From: Halomonas sp. SpR1
Lineage (GTDB): Bacteria > Pseudomonadota > Gammaproteobacteria > Pseudomonadales > Halomonadaceae
Direction of reading: 5' to 3'
Length of the DNA stretch: 64,000 bases
NCBI RefSeq assembly: GCF_031010175.1
Contig: NZ_JAUAMB010000008.1
Location: 62,001 to 126,000, forward strand
The position numbers and the translations under genes were made by a program. This document shows, one piece after another, positions 36,984 to 45,974 of the stretch; the stretch's first letter is position 1; every line of letters starts with the position of its first letter. A model generated the notes under the pieces. The model did not search any database, was not told where the DNA came from, and was given only the letters and a program-made list of their open reading frames with translations.

Positions 36984-38315
36984 ATGTTTATCAACGTGGA
37001 CGCCGTACACGACAGCCCGGCCCTTCCCGAGCAGGTTGATGTGGTGGTGATCGGTGGCGGCATCGTGGGGACGACCGCCGCCTATGAACTGGCGCGACAA
37101 GGGGTCTCGGTTGCCGTTTTGGAGAAGGGACTTATCGGCGGCGAGCAGTCAAGCCGCAACTGGGGATGGGTACGTCAGCAGAATCGCGACATGTTCGAAC
37201 TGCCGCTGGCCATGTATAGCCTTGACCGCTGGGAGGCGTTCTCCCAAGAGATAGGCCGCGACGTGGGCTTTCGGCGCAACGGCATCGTCTACACCACCGA
37301 TAGCCAAGCCAGCCTTGCCAAGTGGGAGGCATGGGGAAAACAGGCCCGGGAACGGGGCTTCATCAGCCATATGTTGAGTGCCGAAGAAGCCCGTGAGCGC
37401 TCGCCGGGCAGCACCACACCCTGTATTGGCGGCGTTTGGTCACCCAACGATGCCCAGGCCGAACCCTCGATGGCCTGCTCGGCCATCGCTATTGGCGCCC
37501 GTGAACACGGCGCCTATATTCATCAAAACTGTGCGGTGCGCGGCCTGGATCTGCATGACGGGCGTGTGAGTGGCGTGTGGACTGAACATGGATTGATAAA
37601 AACTTCGACGGTTATCTGTGCAGGCGGGGCCTGGAGCTCTCGCTTCTGCCGTCGCCACGGCGTTGAGCTCCCCTCGGCCAATATCATGGGCACCACACTG
37701 CAAACTACCGCCGCACCGGAGGTCACGCCGGGCTGTTTAATTACCCCCAAGGTCGCTCTACGCCGCCGCCTGGATGGCAGCTACACCTTGGCGCTGTCGG
37801 GCCTTGGCCGGGTGGAAATCAGCCCCCAGGGGCTACGCTACGCGAGCAAATTCTACGCCGCCTACCGCAGTAAATTAGCCAAGAAGCTGCAGATACGCAT
37901 CGGTGCGTCTTTCTTTAACGGGCCAGAAGCGGCCGGCAGTTGGCAGTTTGATCAGGTATCGCCGTTTGAGCGCCAGCGGGTGCTTGACCCCGCCCCTGAC
38001 CTACCTCAGGCACGTGCCGCCCTGGCTGCCCTACAGACAGAGTACCCCGCGCTCCAAGGTGTCCATATTGCCCGCGCCTGGGGCGGCATGATCGATACCA
38101 CGCCGGATATGATACCGATCATCTCTCCGGTTGAGGCCATCCCTGGCTTTATCGTCGCCGCTGGCTTTAGCGGTCACGGCTTTGGCATTGGGCCTGGTGC
38201 AGGAAGACTGGCAGCGGATTTGGCGACCAATGCAACGCCTGTTGTCGATCCTGCTCCTTACCACATCAAACGCTTCTCCGATGGCAGCCGTATCCGCCAG
38301 CCCGAAATGATGTGA
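36984..38315 (+). CDS. FAD-dependent oxidoreductase of the DAO family
   Basis: A 443-residue flavoprotein with the dinucleotide-binding motif VVVIGGGIVGTTAAYELA at about 19-36 and the segment EQSSRNWGWVRQQNRD that marks a proteobacterial branch of glycine/D-amino acid oxidase-like enzymes. The C-terminus holds AGFSGHGFGIGPGAGRLAADL, closing the FAD site. It probably oxidises a secondary or primary amine, releasing an aldehyde or oxoacid. It starts 52 bases after the aldehyde dehydrogenase gene. Exact substrate is not deducible. Confidence 0.87.
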   Translation: MFINVDAVHDSPALPEQVDVVVIGGGIVGTTAAYELARQGVSVAVLEKGLIGGEQSSRNWGWVRQQNRDMFELPLAMYSLDRWEAFSQEIGRDVGFRRNGIVYTTDSQASLAKWEAWGKQARERGFISHMLSAEEARERSPGSTTPCIGGVWSPNDAQAEPSMACSAIAIGAREHGAYIHQNCAVRGLDLHDGRVSGVWTEHGLIKTSTVICAGGAWSSRFCRRHGVELPSANIMGTTLQTTAAPEVTPGCLITPKVALRRRLDGSYTLALSGLGRVEISPQGLRYASKFYAAYRSKLAKKLQIRIGASFFNGPEAAGSWQFDQVSPFERQRVLDPAPDLPQARAALAALQTEYPALQGVHIARAWGGMIDTTPDMIPIISPVEAIPGFIVAAGFSGHGFGIGPGAGRLAADLATNATPVVDPAPYHIKRFSDGSRIRQPEMM

Positions 38316-38483
38316 TCGACCTGCCGCATTCTGTGCTGCATCAATCCCAAAAAAAGGCGGTTTGTGTTAGCCGGGCGCGTACTTTCAGCGTCGGGCGCCT
38401 GCTCAAGAATGCTGTAATGAAATGAGTCGTTGCGCTAAGGACTCTCCAATTACTCCAATCATGACACAAGAGGATCAAACACC

Positions 38484-39158
38484 ATGAGCGAGATTATGCG
38501 CCCTAAGTACATCACCTTTGATTGTTACGGCACACTCACCAACTTCCAGATGGGGCGCATGACGCGCGAAATTTTTGCCGATCGCATCCCTGATGCTGAA
38601 CGCATGGAGCGCTTCGTGCAGGACTTTGGCGCTTATCGTTACGATGAAGTACTCGGCGAGTGGAAACCCTATGCGGAGGTTCTCTGCAGCGCTCTGGAGC
38701 GCACCTGCAAACGCTGGGGCATCGAATACCGTGACAACGAAGGCATGCTCTATTACCAGGCCGTCCCTACCTGGGGCCCACACCCGGACGTGATTGAGGG
38801 GCTGGCGAAAATTGCCGACAAAATCCCCCTGGTGATTTATTCCAACGCCGATGACAGCCAAATCATGTCGAACGTGCAAAAGCTCGAGGTGCCCTTTCAC
38901 AAGGTCGTCACCGCCGATACGTTCAAAGTCTACAAGCCACGTTTAGCCGCCTTCGAGGCCATGATCGACAGCCTGGACTGCCACCCCGAAGAGCTGTTGC
39001 ACGTCTCATCGAGCTTCCGCTATGACCTTATTTCAGCTCACCTAATGGGCATCAAGAACAAGGCGTTTGTGGCGCGCAACCACGAGCCCTATTGCGACGG
39101 CTATGGGGCGACCAAGATTAATGATATCCGCGACTTGCCCGCGTTAGTCGGTCTCTAA
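38484..39158 (+). CDS. HAD-family hydrolase, haloacid dehalogenase type II-like
   Basis: A 224-residue HAD protein with the nucleophile in FDCYGTL (D13), a cap domain of about 80 residues, YSNADD and SSSFRYDLISAHLMGIKNKAFVARN, which follow the type II 2-haloacid dehalogenase pattern (DxYGT). Such proteins hydrolyse 2-haloacids but many are annotated by similarity only. Its position between two FAD amine oxidoreductase genes suggests a role in the same catabolic route, perhaps not dehalogenation. An AAGAGGA ribosome binding site precedes the ATG. Confidence 0.82.
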   Translation: MSEIMRPKYITFDCYGTLTNFQMGRMTREIFADRIPDAERMERFVQDFGAYRYDEVLGEWKPYAEVLCSALERTCKRWGIEYRDNEGMLYYQAVPTWGPHPDVIEGLAKIADKIPLVIYSNADDSQIMSNVQKLEVPFHKVVTADTFKVYKPRLAAFEAMIDSLDCHPEELLHVSSSFRYDLISAHLMGIKNKAFVARNHEPYCDGYGATKINDIRDLPALVGL

Positions 39159-39192
39159 GCTGACTGTTTCGCCAACCGTGCAGGAGCCGCCC

Positions 39193-40467
39193 ATGCAACT
39201 CAACTCCTATTGGCTGTCCACAGCGCCCGCCTTTACCGGGGGCCAGCAGGCCCTCACCCAAGAGCACTACGATGTTGCGGTGGTGGGTGGTGGCTTTACC
39301 GGGCTATCGGCTGCCCGCACGCTGGCCCGGGGCGGGGCCCGCGTAGCACTGTTGGAAGCAGGCCAAATCATTGGCGAAGCCTCGGGGCGCAACGGCGGCC
39401 AGTGCAACACCGGCGTGGCCCAAGACTACGCCAGCTTGGTCGAGCAGCTTGGCCGCGAGCGCGCGATTGCTCACTACACCACTTACGCCGAGGCCGTCTC
39501 CAGCGTCGAGCAGGTGATGGCCGAAGAAGCGATCGACTGCGACTACCTGCGCCACGGCAAGCTGAAACTGGCGGCTAAACCGGAACACTACGACAAGCTC
39601 GCGCGCACCTGCGACGCCATTCGCCGCGACGTGGATAGCGACGTGGAGATGCTCTCCGCCGCCGCCGTTAGAGAGGAAGTCGACTCGTCGCTCTACCATG
39701 GCGGATTGCTTCAGCGTAACGGCGGCCAGATGCATATGGGGCGCTTCGGCGTCGGCTTGGCCGAAGCAGCGGCGAGGCATGGCGCGCATATTTTTGAACG
39801 TACGCCGATGACCCGCGTCACCCGCGAGAAGTCCGCGTACCAGCTAGGCACACCCAGCGGTGACATTCGCGCCGAAAACGTGCTGCTGGCCACCGGCGCT
39901 TCGCAGACAGGCCCACTAAGCTGGTTTCGCCGCCGCCTGGTGCCGGTGGGCAGTTTTATCGTCGTCACCGAACCACTTTCAGCCGCCCAGTGTGCCCAAT
40001 TGCTGCCCCAGCGGCGCTCTTATGTCACCAGCCGCATTGTCGGTCACTACTTCCGGCTTACCGCCGACAACCGACTGCTGTTTGGCGGGCGGGCACGCTT
40101 TGCCATGTCCGGCAGCCAATCGGATGCCAAAAGCGGCGAGATACTGCGCCGCGGGCTGGAGGAGGCCTTTCCCCAACTAAAAGGGGTGCGGCTCGACTAC
40201 TGCTGGGGCGGGCTGGTCGATATGAGCCAGGATCGGTTTCCCCATGCAGGCCAGCACAACGGCATGTACTACGCCATGGGCTATAGCGGCCATGGCGTAC
40301 AGATGTCGGTGCATATGGGGCATGTGTTAGCCGAGGTGATGCTTGGCAACCGCCAAAACCATCCTTGGCAGGATACCAAGTGGCCAGCTATCCCCGGCCA
40401 TTTTGGTAAACCGTGGTTTTTACCCCTGGTGGGCAGTTGGTACCGACTACAGGATCGATTGCATTAA
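39193..40467 (+). CDS. FAD-dependent amine oxidoreductase, OrdL/PuuB-like
   Basis: A 424-residue flavoprotein similar to gamma-glutamylputrescine oxidase PuuB and OrdL. It has the FAD motif VVGGGFTGLSAARTLA, the family block SGRNGGQCNTGVAQDY and a C-terminal MGYSGHGVQMSVHMG. Enzymes of this type oxidise N-substituted amines with oxygen, giving aldehyde and amine. The ATG at 39193 with GGAG upstream is preferred over a GTG five codons earlier. No PuuA-type glutamate ligase is in the window, so the substrate probably enters already substituted. Confidence 0.88.
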   Translation: MQLNSYWLSTAPAFTGGQQALTQEHYDVAVVGGGFTGLSAARTLARGGARVALLEAGQIIGEASGRNGGQCNTGVAQDYASLVEQLGRERAIAHYTTYAEAVSSVEQVMAEEAIDCDYLRHGKLKLAAKPEHYDKLARTCDAIRRDVDSDVEMLSAAAVREEVDSSLYHGGLLQRNGGQMHMGRFGVGLAEAAARHGAHIFERTPMTRVTREKSAYQLGTPSGDIRAENVLLATGASQTGPLSWFRRRLVPVGSFIVVTEPLSAAQCAQLLPQRRSYVTSRIVGHYFRLTADNRLLFGGRARFAMSGSQSDAKSGEILRRGLEEAFPQLKGVRLDYCWGGLVDMSQDRFPHAGQHNGMYYAMGYSGHGVQMSVHMGHVLAEVMLGNRQNHPWQDTKWPAIPGHFGKPWFLPLVGSWYRLQDRLH

Positions 40468-40524
40468 GCCATCACCACAGCACTCACACTACTTCCCAAA
40501 CTCACCAAGAGAGCGATCAAAACG

Positions 40525-40616
40525 GCGATTACAAAAACAGGGCTATTAAGAAAAAAGCTATTAAGAACAGAGCTATTAAGAACAAGGCTATTAAAAATAA
40601 AGCTATTACAAAAACC
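40525..40616. repeat. 15-bp tandem repeat array between oxidoreductase and importer genes
   Basis: Five contiguous copies of a 15-bp unit, GCTATTAAGAACARA or similar, lie at 40542-40616, with a diverged copy at 40525-40539. In the frame of 40413-40622 they would encode a lysine-rich pentapeptide series (AIKNK/AIKNR), but that frame overlaps the oxidoreductase gene and has no ribosome binding site. The array ends about 58 bases before the binding-protein start. AT content is far above that of the flanks. Confidence 0.9.
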
Positions 40617-40674
40617 AGTTAAGCACGCGCTGCCAGACTCACAACAATACTTAATCGCAGTAAGGAGAAGGCTT

Positions 40675-42315
40675 ATGACACGTGAAAAGAATCCTAATGA
40701 TCTGTTTGTTTCTCCCGAACAAAGCATGCAGGTTTACAACGCCATGCGGCGCGGGCTGTCTCGACGCGAAGCTATGAAAGTCCTTGGCGCGGCGGGCGTT
40801 TTTGCCGCCGCGTCTGGCGCCTTTCCCGGTTTCTCCTCGGCCTGGGCGGCGGATAGCGAAAGCGCAACACCCCAATACGGCGGCCGTATCCGCATAGCGG
40901 CGCACTCGGCATCCACAAAAGACACACTGGATCCCGCCTTAGGAGCGACGGCCATCGACTATGTCCGCGCCTACATGTTTTATAACGGCCTGACCCAGTA
41001 CGATGAAGATCTGACACCCCAGCCCTGCCTGGCGGAGTCGTTCGAGAATACCGATAACGGCAGCCACTGGATCTTTACCCTGCGGCGCGGCGTTACCTTC
41101 CACGATGGCAAACCACTGACACCCCAGGATGTGATCTTTTCGATCATGCGCCATAAGGATCCCGCGACGGGTTCAAAGGTCGCCTCCATGGTCGAACAGA
41201 TCGACAGTATCAGGGCACTGGACGATCACCGCGTCGAATTCAACCTCTCCTCGCCCAATATCGAGCTGCCCTCTATCCTGGCCGTTTCGCACTTGGTGAT
41301 TGTGGCAGATGGCACGACCGACTTCTCGAAAGGGCTGGGTACCGGCGCCTTTAAGTGCCAAGAGTTTACCCCCGGTGTGCGTTCGGTCGGCGTTAGGAAT
41401 GAGAACTACTGGCGCGATGGCCATCCCTATCTGGATGCCATTGAGGTGGTGGGGATTAGCGACGAATCATCACGAGTCAATGCGCTGCTCTCTGGCGATG
41501 TGCAGATGATCAATGAAGTCAGTGGCAACTCCGCAGAGCGCTTGAAAACCAGTGACGGCTATCAGGTAAAAGCGACGAACGCAGGTAACTACACCGACCT
41601 GGTCATGCGCTTTGACCAGCAGCCCACCAGCCGCCCCGAATTCCGCGAGGCGATGAAGTACCTCTTCGACCGCGAGCAGATCAAGCGCGTCGCCCTGCGC
41701 GGCTATGGGGAGATTGCCAACGACCATCCGATTATCTCCAGCTCCCCCTACTACTTCGATGGGCTACCCCAGCGTGAGTACGACCCCGAGCGGGCGGCCT
41801 CCTTGCTTGCCAAGGCAGGGCTGGCTGGCGCAACCGTGCCTCTGGTGGCGTCGCCTGCTGCTTCCTCGTCGGAAGATATGGCCGTGCTTCTCCAGCAGTC
41901 CGCGGCTCAGGCAGGGCTCAATCTTAATATCAACCGTGTTCCCTCTGACGGCTACTGGTCGAACCACTGGATGAAGCACCCGCTGGGGTTCGGCAATATC
42001 AATCCCCGACCCACGGCGAATATTTTGCTCTCGCAGTTTTTCCTCTCCAGCGCTGCCTGGAACGAAGCCGGTTGGCACAACGAGCAGTTTGATCAATTGC
42101 TGATTGCCTCGCGGGGAGAGCCGGATTTGGCCACCCGTAAGCAGATGTACGCCGACATGCAGACCATGATCCATGAAGAGGGCGGCATCGGCATCCCCGT
42201 CTTCCTAAGCAGCATTGAAAGCTTCGATGCCCGCATTGGCGGCATGGATCGTACCGTCCCCCTGGGCAGTTTCATGGGCTATATGTTCGCCGAGCATATC
42301 TGGTGGAAAGGCTAA
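40675..42315 (+). CDS. ABC importer substrate-binding protein, family 5, Tat-exported
   Basis: A 546-residue periplasmic binding protein of the dipeptide/oligopeptide/nickel class. Typical blocks are the N-terminal DTLDPALGATAIDYVRAYMFYNGLTQYDEDLTPQPCLAESFE and TFHDGKPLTPQDVIFSI. The signal carries a twin-arginine motif SRREAMK (29-35) before a hydrophobic stretch ending AWAAD (about 58), so it is probably folded before export. It heads an operon with two permeases and a fused ATPase. The gene follows the OrdL-like oxidase, suggesting the ligand is the amine or peptide it oxidises. Confidence 0.9.
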   Translation: MTREKNPNDLFVSPEQSMQVYNAMRRGLSRREAMKVLGAAGVFAAASGAFPGFSSAWAADSESATPQYGGRIRIAAHSASTKDTLDPALGATAIDYVRAYMFYNGLTQYDEDLTPQPCLAESFENTDNGSHWIFTLRRGVTFHDGKPLTPQDVIFSIMRHKDPATGSKVASMVEQIDSIRALDDHRVEFNLSSPNIELPSILAVSHLVIVADGTTDFSKGLGTGAFKCQEFTPGVRSVGVRNENYWRDGHPYLDAIEVVGISDESSRVNALLSGDVQMINEVSGNSAERLKTSDGYQVKATNAGNYTDLVMRFDQQPTSRPEFREAMKYLFDREQIKRVALRGYGEIANDHPIISSSPYYFDGLPQREYDPERAASLLAKAGLAGATVPLVASPAASSSEDMAVLLQQSAAQAGLNLNINRVPSDGYWSNHWMKHPLGFGNINPRPTANILLSQFFLSSAAWNEAGWHNEQFDQLLIASRGEPDLATRKQMYADMQTMIHEEGGIGIPVFLSSIESFDARIGGMDRTVPLGSFMGYMFAEHIWWKG

Positions 42316-42355
42316 TTCCTGCTCTCCCTACTGTGATCACAGGCCATGGGTATTA

Positions 42356-42411
42356 TCTCCGGCGCGGCTAACGACGCTTGATGATGATGAACATGGCCCT
42401 TGAGCCGGAGA
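42356..42411 (+). promoter_or_regulatory. Inverted repeat covering the permease ribosome binding site
   Basis: TCTCCGGC (42356-42363) is complementary to GCCGGAGA (42404-42411), which contains the GGAG ribosome binding site of the permease starting at 42418. The 40-base loop makes the stem modest, but pairing would lower translation of the permease relative to the binding protein. Confidence 0.45.
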
Positions 42412-42417
42412 AGAAAG

Positions 42418-43374
42418 ATGCGCGACTCACTCTTTGGACTGGTACTAGGTCGCTTAGCCTCCAGTCTTATTACCCTGCTGCTGGTCTCCCTGGTGATCTT
42501 TGCGATTACCTCGCTGCTGCCAGGGGACACCGCCCAGCAGGTGCTGGGGCAGTTTGCCACGCCGGAACAAGTGGAGGCACTGCGAGCCCAGCTAGGTCTT
42601 AATCAGCCGCCCTTGCTGCGCTACTGGCAATGGTTAAGTGGCTTTGCCACCGGCGACCTTGGCCGCTCCGCCAGTAATGGCGTCGATGTCATACAACTGG
42701 TCAATGACCGGCTGCCCAATTCGCTACTGTTAGCCGCGATTACCACGGTTATATCAGTCCCCGTGGCGCTGATTATGGGTATCGCCGCCGCCATGCGCCG
42801 AGGTGGCGTGCTTGACCGCACCCTGAACTTGATCACCCTGTCGATGGTGGCGGTACCCGAGTTTCTGGTCGCCACCCTGGCGGTGCTGATTTTCGCCGTG
42901 CAACTCGGCTGGCTACCGGCGCTCTCCTACGTATCCACCGTCGACAGTTTGGGCGCCTTTATGAAAGTTTACGCCATGCCGGTGCTCACCCTGTGCAGCG
43001 TGTTGATTGCCCAGATGGCGCGCATGACGCGGGCAGCCTTAATCGATCAGCTCGACAGCGCTTATGTGGAGATGGCCCGGCTCAAAGGCGCTCCCCCGAT
43101 GCGGCGTGTACTGCGCCATGCGCTGCCTAACGCCGTCGGCCCGATTGCCAATGCGGTAGCGCTTAGCCTCTCCTACCTGCTGGGCGGGGTGATCATCGTC
43201 GAAACCATCTTCAACTATCCAGGCATCGCCAGCTTAATGGTCGATGCGGTTTCCAACCGCGATCTCGCCCTGGTACAGGCCTGCGCCATGATCTTTTGCG
43301 GCGCTTATCTGCTGCTGGTCATGCTGGCTGACCTATGCGCGATCCTCTCCAACCCGAGGCTGCGAAACCGATGA
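42418..43374 (+). CDS. ABC importer permease, DppB type
   Basis: A 318-residue inner-membrane permease with six predicted helices. The first segment resembles the DppB/OppB leader (LASSLITLLLVSLVIFAITSLLPGDTA) and the EAA-type loop MARLKGAPPMRRVLRHALPNA faces the ATPase. The ATG at 42418 with a GGAGAAG ribosome binding site is chosen; the frame is open six codons further. It overlaps the next permease by 4 bases (ATGA). Confidence 0.9.
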   Translation: MRDSLFGLVLGRLASSLITLLLVSLVIFAITSLLPGDTAQQVLGQFATPEQVEALRAQLGLNQPPLLRYWQWLSGFATGDLGRSASNGVDVIQLVNDRLPNSLLLAAITTVISVPVALIMGIAAAMRRGGVLDRTLNLITLSMVAVPEFLVATLAVLIFAVQLGWLPALSYVSTVDSLGAFMKVYAMPVLTLCSVLIAQMARMTRAALIDQLDSAYVEMARLKGAPPMRRVLRHALPNAVGPIANAVALSLSYLLGGVIIVETIFNYPGIASLMVDAVSNRDLALVQACAMIFCGAYLLLVMLADLCAILSNPRLRNR

Positions 43375-44279
43375 ACGACACCAAGACAATGCCTGTTAGC
43401 AAGGGCAAACGTCATCCCTATGTCTCGCCAAGAAGCCGCCTACCGATAGCGGTACCTAAACAGCGCAATCGTTCAGGGTGGCAACTCACCCGCTGGATCG
43501 GTCTTAGCTTGTTCAGCTTCTGGCTGTTAGTGGCGCTGTTTGGGCCACTTTTCGCGCCCTATCCCATGGGGGCTTTTGTCTCTGATCAGATATACGGCGG
43601 CGCGAGCACAGCCCACCTGCTGGGCACCGACTATATGGGCCGCGATATGCTCAGTCGCATGCTCACCGGGGCACGCTACACCGTGGGGCTGGCGCTAGTG
43701 GCCGCGTTACTGTCAACCCTGGTTGGCGCGGGCTTTGGCATGTTGACGGTGCTCCTGCCGCGCTGGCTCGAGGAGAGCGTTCGGCGGATATTCGATACGC
43801 TGATTTCGATCCCCAGCAAAATGATGGCCCTGGTGATGGTCTCCGCCTTTGGCACCTCTATCCCACTGCTGATTCTGGCGGCAGTGCTCAGCTACGCGCC
43901 GGGCTCTTTCCGTATTGCCCATAGTTTGGCCAAAAATCTCGCCACCCTGGAGTACGTTCAAGTCGCCCGTACCCGGGGGGAGGGACGGCTGTATATCGCC
44001 GCCGTGGAAATTTTTCCCAACATGATCCAGCCCGTGCTCACCGATATGGGCATGCGCTTTGTGTTTATCGTCCTGCTGCTCAGCGGCATGAGCTTTCTGG
44101 GCTTAGGCGTGCAGCCGCCGGTCGCCGACCTGGGCTCCCTGGTGCGTGAAAACATCGGTGGGCTTAGCCAGGGGGCGCTGGCCGTGATTGCCCCGGCGCT
44201 GGCGATTGGCTCATTAACCGTCGGTGCCAACCTGTTGATCGACAGTCTCTCAAACAGCCGCGACAACCAGAAGGAGTGA
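43371..44279 (+). CDS. ABC importer permease, DppC type
   Basis: A 302-residue permease of the DppC/OppC type. A polar N-terminal tail of about 35 residues precedes the first helix, and the periplasmic LLGTDYMGRDMLSRMLTGARYT block is a clear DppC signature. The coupling loop is VQVARTRGEGRLYIAAVEIFPNM. The ATG at 43371 overlaps the previous stop and excludes the upstream frame extension. The fused ATPase gene follows after 4 bases. Confidence 0.92.
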   Translation: MNDTKTMPVSKGKRHPYVSPRSRLPIAVPKQRNRSGWQLTRWIGLSLFSFWLLVALFGPLFAPYPMGAFVSDQIYGGASTAHLLGTDYMGRDMLSRMLTGARYTVGLALVAALLSTLVGAGFGMLTVLLPRWLEESVRRIFDTLISIPSKMMALVMVSAFGTSIPLLILAAVLSYAPGSFRIAHSLAKNLATLEYVQVARTRGEGRLYIAAVEIFPNMIQPVLTDMGMRFVFIVLLLSGMSFLGLGVQPPVADLGSLVRENIGGLSQGALAVIAPALAIGSLTVGANLLIDSLSNSRDNQKE

Positions 44280-44283
44280 TGCC

Positions 44284-45942
44284 ATGCAAGGTGAATCGCT
44301 GATCGTCCGCGATCTTGATATCTGTGCGACCCCGCCTGGCGAGGATGAGCGCACGATCGTCAGTCAGATCAATTTTGCGCTTAAGCCTGGCGAGGTGATG
44401 GCACTGATCGGTGAATCCGGTTCAGGCAAAACCACCATTGCGCTGGCCATGATGGGCTACGCTCGGCGCGGCTGTCGGATCGCCGGGGGCAGCGTGCAAC
44501 TGGGCGAGACCGACATACTCACCCTCTCAGCCGTGGAAACCCGCGCGTTGCGCGGCCACCGGGTGACCTACATCGCCCAAAGCGCCGCTGCAGCCTTCAA
44601 CCCCTCGCGCCGGCTAATGGATCAAGTCATCGAAGGCGCGCTTATCCATGGCGTTATGGATCGCCAGCAAGCGCGGCAAAAAGCCATTCAACTGTTTGGC
44701 GAGCTGGCGCTGCCCGACCCGGAACATATCGGCGACAGATACCCTCACCAGGTCTCCGGGGGTCAGCTACAGCGTCTTATGGCCGCCATGGCCTTGATTA
44801 CCGATCCCGCGCTGGTGATTCTGGATGAACCGACCACCGCATTGGATGTGACCACTCAGGTCGATGTGCTGCGGGCTTTCAAGCGCGTTATGCGCGAGCG
44901 TGGTACCACGGCGCTGTATGTCTCTCACGATCTTGCTGTGGTTGCCCAGATTGCCGATCACGTGCTGGTACTACAGGCCGGGGAAGAGCAGGAGCAAGGG
45001 CCCATCGGGCAAATTTTGGACAATCCGGGCCATGCCTATACGCGTAGCTTATTGGCGGCGGCGCGTCCGGAGACTCGCGTGCCCTCCCGGGTTCAGTCCA
45101 GCGGCGACGAACTCTTGCGTATTGATGATCTTCAAGTGGGCTATGGGCGCTCTGATCGCAATGGGCTCCCGAATAATGTCGTGCTGGATCATATCCAACT
45201 GCGCATTGATCGCGGCCAGGCGTTAGGTGTGATAGGTGAGTCCGGGTCAGGCAAATCGACGCTTGCCCGAGCGGTCGCTGGTCTGGTGGCACCGTCACGG
45301 GGTGAAGTTCAGTTCAATTGCCGTGAGCTACCGCCGACGCTGCGAGGACGCACACCCGACCAGTTTCGGCGTATTCAGATCGTCTTCCAGAGCGCCGACA
45401 ATGCGCTCAACCCGGCCCACACGGTTAGGCGGCTGCTCAACCGCCCGCTGGAAACCTATTTTCAGATGAGCCGCGATGCCCGACAGCGACGGGTCGAAGA
45501 GTTGATGGACCTGGTCAAACTGCCGCGCACGCTGCTCGACCGCAAGCCCAGCGGGCTATCGGGTGGCCAGAAGCAGCGCGTCAATCTCGCCCGGGCGCTG
45601 GCCGCCGAACCCGACCTGATTCTCTGCGATGAAGTGACCTCGGCGTTAGATACCGTGGTGGGCGCCGCCATTCTCGAACTGCTGGCCGAACTGCGCCGTG
45701 AACTGGGCGTCGCCTACCTGTTTATCAGCCATGATATCTCGACGGTACGTTCGCTGTGCGATGACGTCATGGTGCTTTACCAGGGGGAGTGTGTGGAATT
45801 CGGCCCCTGCAGCACGGTGCTCAACCAGCCACAGCACGACTACACCCGCAAGCTGATCGGCTCGGTGCCTGAACTCCAGCCTGGCTGGCTGGAGGCTTGT
45901 GAATGGTCAACCCATACGCAGCCCACAACCGCGACCGTTTAA
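44284..45942 (+). CDS. ABC importer ATPase, fused DppD-DppF type
   Basis: A 552-residue protein with two ABC domains in one chain. The first has Walker A GESGSGKTT, signature VSGGQLQRL and Walker B VILDEPTTALD; the second has GESGSGKST, LSGGQKQRVNLARAL and LILCDEVTSALD. Oligopeptide importers usually use two separate ATPases, so this is a fusion that guarantees heterodimer-like pairing. In the second Walker B the position after the catalytic Glu is Val rather than Pro. It energises the importer encoded just upstream and is followed by a succinate-semialdehyde-type dehydrogenase. Confidence 0.93.
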   Translation: MQGESLIVRDLDICATPPGEDERTIVSQINFALKPGEVMALIGESGSGKTTIALAMMGYARRGCRIAGGSVQLGETDILTLSAVETRALRGHRVTYIAQSAAAAFNPSRRLMDQVIEGALIHGVMDRQQARQKAIQLFGELALPDPEHIGDRYPHQVSGGQLQRLMAAMALITDPALVILDEPTTALDVTTQVDVLRAFKRVMRERGTTALYVSHDLAVVAQIADHVLVLQAGEEQEQGPIGQILDNPGHAYTRSLLAAARPETRVPSRVQSSGDELLRIDDLQVGYGRSDRNGLPNNVVLDHIQLRIDRGQALGVIGESGSGKSTLARAVAGLVAPSRGEVQFNCRELPPTLRGRTPDQFRRIQIVFQSADNALNPAHTVRRLLNRPLETYFQMSRDARQRRVEELMDLVKLPRTLLDRKPSGLSGGQKQRVNLARALAAEPDLILCDEVTSALDTVVGAAILELLAELRRELGVAYLFISHDISTVRSLCDDVMVLYQGECVEFGPCSTVLNQPQHDYTRKLIGSVPELQPGWLEACEWSTHTQPTTATV

Positions 45943-45974
45943 TCACTAACCCTATTAATGACAAGGAGAAAAGC

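Noticed and set aside
40525..40616. CRISPR array
   Set aside because: Units are contiguous 15-bp copies with no spacers and no cas genes are near.
40413..40622. Frame encoding AIKNK repeats as a real protein
   Set aside because: Most of its first third overlaps the oxidoreductase gene in another frame, there is no ribosome binding site, and the repeat is better explained as a DNA tandem array.
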